DNA from: an uncultured Clostridia bacterium
Lineage (GTDB): Bacteria > Bacillota > Clostridia > TANB77 > CAG-508
Direction: 5' to 3'
Assembly: GCA_934130935.1 (NCBI GenBank)
Contig: CAKOYQ010000001.1
Location: forward strand, 62,001-126,000
Length of the DNA: 64,000 nucleotides
The position numbers were made by a program, and so were the translations under genes. Shown here one piece after another: positions 61,495 to 64,000 of the stretch. Every line of letters begins with the position of its first letter. Positions within the stretch are counted from its first letter, which is position 1. The notes beneath the pieces are model-generated. The model was given only the letters and a program-made list of their open reading frames with translations. It did no database searches and was not told the origin of the DNA.

Positions 61495-63036
61495 CTATTT
61501 TGCATAATCAACAACTCTAGTTTCTCTAATAATATTGACTTTTATTTGTCCTGGATAATCCATCTCATCTTCGATTCTCTTAGACACATCTCTTGCAAGT
61601 AAAGTCATTTGATCATCTGAAATTTTTTCTGGTTTTACAATTATTCTTACTTCTCTACCAGCTTGAATTGCAAATGATTTTTCAACTCCGTCAAAAGAAT
61701 CAGCTATAGACTCAAGATTTTCCAATCTTTTTATGTAAGCTTCCAAAGTTTCTCTTCTTGCTCCTGGTCTTGATGCTGATATCGCATCAGCAGCTTGTAC
61801 TAATACAGCTTCTAGCGTTTGTGGTTCAACATCTCCATGGTGTGCCTCTACTGCATTTATTACAAGTTGGTTTTCTTTAAATTTCTTTAATATATCTACA
61901 CCAATCTGAACATGAGTTCCCTCCATGTCATGATCTAAGGCTTTACCTATGTCATGTAACAATCCAGCTCTACGTGCAAGTTTTGGATCTAAGCCAAGCT
62001 CTTCTGCCATTATCCTTGCTAAGTTTGAAACTTCTATTGAGTGATTTAATACATTTTGTCCATAACTTGTTCTGTATTTTAACTTTCCTATTAGTTTTAT
62101 AAGTTCTGGATTTAAACCAATTACTCCAGTTTCTAATGCTGCTCTTTCTCCCTCTGATTTTATAGTTTCTGACAATTCTTCTTTAGCCTTTTCTACCATT
62201 TCTTCTATTTTGGCTGGATGTATTCTTCCATCATCTATCAACTTCTCAAGGGCAATTCTTGCTACTTCTCTTCTTAATGGATCAAAACCTGATAATATCA
62301 CTGCTTCTGGTGTATCATCTATTATTAAATCTATTCCTGTAAGAGTCTCTAATGCTCTTATATTTCTACCTTCTCTACCTATAATTCTTCCTTTAATATC
62401 ATCTGATGGAAGTGGTACTATTGAAACTGTAGTCTCTGCTGAGTGGTCTGCAGCACATTTTTGAATTGCATAACTTATTGTCTCTCTTGCATTCTTCTTT
62501 GCTTCCTCTTTAGCTTTTTGCTCTAAATCTTTAATTAATATAGCTTTTTCAGCTGTTATTTCTTGTTCCACTGAACTCAATAATTGTACTTTTGCCTCTT
62601 CTTTAGTTAAGTTCGCAACCTTTTGAAGAACCTCTAATTGCTCATTCTTTAATTCTTCAATATGCTGTTCCTTCTCTTTTAGTTCACGTTCTCCTTTTTC
62701 TAACTCTCTTTCTTTTTTCTCAAAATTGTCTGAACGTTTTTCTAAGTTCTCTTCTTTTTGGATAATTCTACTTTCTTGTTTTTGTATTTCGCCTCTTCTT
62801 TCTTTAATCTCTTGATCTAATTCATTTCTAGCATTCATAATTTCTTCTTTTGCTTTAAAAATTTGTTCTTTTTTTAAATTTTCTGCCTCTATTTTCGCTA
62901 GGTCTACTAATCTTTGTGCTTCTTTTTCTGCTCCTCCAATTTTAGATTCAGCAATTTTTTTTCTTATTACCATCCCCAATGGTATTCCTATTGCTAATGA
63001 GATTAAGACAGTGGCTACTATGATTAAAATATCCAT
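61495..63036 (-). CDS. rny: Ribonuclease Y
   Basis: A 513-residue membrane-anchored endoribonuclease, the main initiator of mRNA decay in many Bacillota. An N-terminal membrane helix (residues 1-25) is followed by a long coiled coil (about 40-180), a KH domain (about 205-270, with GRIIGREGRNIRALE), and the HD domain with HSIEVSNLARIMAEELG, RRAGLLHDIGKALDH and EAHHGDVEP. Full length. The start is either the ATG at 63042 or 63036; the second has the better spacing to GAGGTG. It is followed by a strong terminator. Confidence 0.97.
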   Translation of the reverse strand: MDILIIVATVLISLAIGIPLGMVIRKKIAESKIGGAEKEAQRLVDLAKIEAENLKKEQIFKAKEEIMNARNELDQEIKERRGEIQKQESRIIQKEENLEKRSDNFEKKERELEKGERELKEKEQHIEELKNEQLEVLQKVANLTKEEAKVQLLSSVEQEITAEKAILIKDLEQKAKEEAKKNARETISYAIQKCAADHSAETTVSIVPLPSDDIKGRIIGREGRNIRALETLTGIDLIIDDTPEAVILSGFDPLRREVARIALEKLIDDGRIHPAKIEEMVEKAKEELSETIKSEGERAALETGVIGLNPELIKLIGKLKYRTSYGQNVLNHSIEVSNLARIMAEELGLDPKLARRAGLLHDIGKALDHDMEGTHVQIGVDILKKFKENQLVINAVEAHHGDVEPQTLEAVLVQAADAISASRPGARRETLEAYIKRLENLESIADSFDGVEKSFAIQAGREVRIIVKPEKISDDQMTLLARDVSKRIEDEMDYPGQIKVNIIRETRVVDYAK

Positions 63037-63185
63037 AATCATACACCTCTTTCTTATTTATTTTTCAATGTTCGAATAAATATATCTTTTTTTACTTTCT
63101 TTTTTTATATATTTTTTCAACCAATTATATTTTATAATTATTATTGTAAACTGTCAAGGGTTTTTCGCTAATTTGTACATTAAGA

Positions 63186-63839
63186 TTATATGTTTTTCAA
63201 AGTAATCATTTTATCATCAAATTTATTTATCATCTTAGCACATGCAATTAATTCTTTTGATGTTTTTTTATTTACATTTTGTTCTGATTTATATTTAACT
63301 TTGTGTTCAACATTTGCCCAAAAATCCATTGCAAGAGTTCTAATTTGTATCTCACATTTTACATATACCGTTTTTTGTGTTAGATTAACTGGTACTTCGA
63401 CAACCATATGATAACTAGAATATCCACTTTCTTTTGGATTTGTAACATAATCTTTTTCTTTTAATATATGTAAATCTGGCATCTTTTTTATTAAATCTTT
63501 TATAAAAAAGATATCATCCTTCAAAGTACATACTATTCTTAATCCTGCAATGTCATTTATTTTTTCTATTAAGTTTAAATATGTTTTATCATATTTTTTC
63601 TTTTCCATTTTTCTAATTATACTTTTAGGTTCTTTTATTCTCGCATCTATATGATCAATTAAATCATAATTATACATTATTTGAAATTCTTCTTTTATTA
63701 TATTCATTTGTACAGTAAGTTGGTCTAATGCTGATTTGTAAAAAAACATGAGTTTATCAAATGGTTCTTCTTTAACATCTAATTTTTCCTCTTTATCTTC
63801 TAAAAAGTTTTCAATTATTATTAAATCATTTTCTCTCAT
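63186..63839 (-). CDS. Small alarmone synthetase (RelQ-like)
   Basis: A 217-residue protein of the RelA/SpoT synthetase family without hydrolase domain. The synthetase core shows RIKEPKSIIRKMEKKK, INDIAGLRIVCTLKDD, KESGYSSYHMVVEVPV and CEIQIRTLAMDFWANVEHKVKYK, the sequence that defines (p)ppGpp synthetases. It makes (p)ppGpp and helps set growth rate under stress. The ATG at 63839 is preceded by AAAGGA; an upstream GTG at 63857 is possible. A 5' region of 160 bases without ORF runs to the window edge. Confidence 0.92.
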   Translation of the reverse strand: MRENDLIIIENFLEDKEEKLDVKEEPFDKLMFFYKSALDQLTVQMNIIKEEFQIMYNYDLIDHIDARIKEPKSIIRKMEKKKYDKTYLNLIEKINDIAGLRIVCTLKDDIFFIKDLIKKMPDLHILKEKDYVTNPKESGYSSYHMVVEVPVNLTQKTVYVKCEIQIRTLAMDFWANVEHKVKYKSEQNVNKKTSKELIACAKMINKFDDKMITLKNI

Positions 63840-64000
63840 ACTACAAATTCCTTTCACCTTATTATCATAATAAACATTAGTATTATAAACTTGATTTGTT
63901 TTACTAATTGCATTTTAATTTTATATGTGATTTGTTATGAAAGTATTCTTGTTTTGTGTCTTTTTTGTGAATTGATTTTTTATTCTACAGATTTATTGAA

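Overview
The window is AT-rich, low-GC Bacillota DNA, most likely from a strictly anaerobic, spore-forming member of the Clostridia. The evidence is the gene content: anaerobic class III ribonucleotide reductase, rubrerythrin, pta-ackA acetate production, a cwlJ-gerQ spore germination pair, hrcA-grpE-dnaK-dnaJ with CIRCE operators, RNase Y, a threonine T-box and a Mn-type riboswitch. Shine-Dalgarno sites are strong (AGGAGG-like) and most genes lie on the minus strand. No computation was run; family calls come from reading motifs, and family-level homology statements are from memory.

Layout. 1-6.1 kb: a truncated gene at the edge, a decayed mntP, a DUF6323/DUF6179 pair, a polysaccharide deacetylase, a DUF362 protein, and a class B sortase next to its probable NPxTG substrate. 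6.3-8.0 kb: a large unrecognised helix-turn-helix protein. 8-16.3 kb: nucleotidyltransferase, rubrerythrin, YihY, an ABC-2 exporter pair, a papain-fold hydrolase, an L,D-transpeptidase and a fused MacB-like ABC exporter. 16.4-24.9 kb: a PIN-domain protein, thrS behind a T-box, YchF, cell-wall enzymes (VanY type, GT51), a DUF2975/HTH pair and DgkA. 25-28.5 kb: pta followed by two tandem ackA genes. 34-46.8 kb: nitroreductase, peroxiredoxin, YhgE/Pip with a TetR regulator, a P-type cation ATPase behind a yybP-ykoY-type riboswitch, tRNA-Glu, an LPKAG surface protein, a solitary VirD4-like ATPase and a metal permease. 46.8-64 kb: obg, trpS, the heat-shock operon, nrdD with a divergent Crp/Fnr regulator, a DacF-type carboxypeptidase, rpmB, a TGS-nucleoside kinase, rny and a small alarmone synthetase.

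The main discovery is at 28.6-33.95 kb. The spore cortex-lytic gene cwlJ is split in two. The first 32 codons, carrying the probable catalytic Glu, are at 33847-33945. The remainder is at 29026-29395, directly ahead of gerQ. Between them lies a 4,473-bp element with a large serine recombinase, a small ORF that could be an excision factor, a three-gene membrane cargo operon and a probable small RNA. Both junctions carry the 9-bp core AGCAGTTGC flanked on the element side by perfect 11-bp inverted repeats, so the circular form would have a textbook symmetric attP. Excision would restore an in-frame 148-residue CwlJ. This has the form of a skin-type intervening element that would be expected to excise in the mother cell.

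The second discovery is a family of dispersed palindromic elements at 12837-13110, 34626-34811 and 61182-61367. The last two are both exactly 186 bp. Their outer stems differ between loci but stay perfectly self-complementary, inner stems show compensatory changes, and the internal loops and the apical GTTCAC/GTG hairpin are conserved. That pattern fits a structured RNA or an unusual hairpin element better than an ordinary MITE. The third copy is nested inside an inverted pair of GGGGTCGGTTCC repeats, a REP-like family with five clusters here. A fourth, unrelated palindrome lies at 16407-16572.
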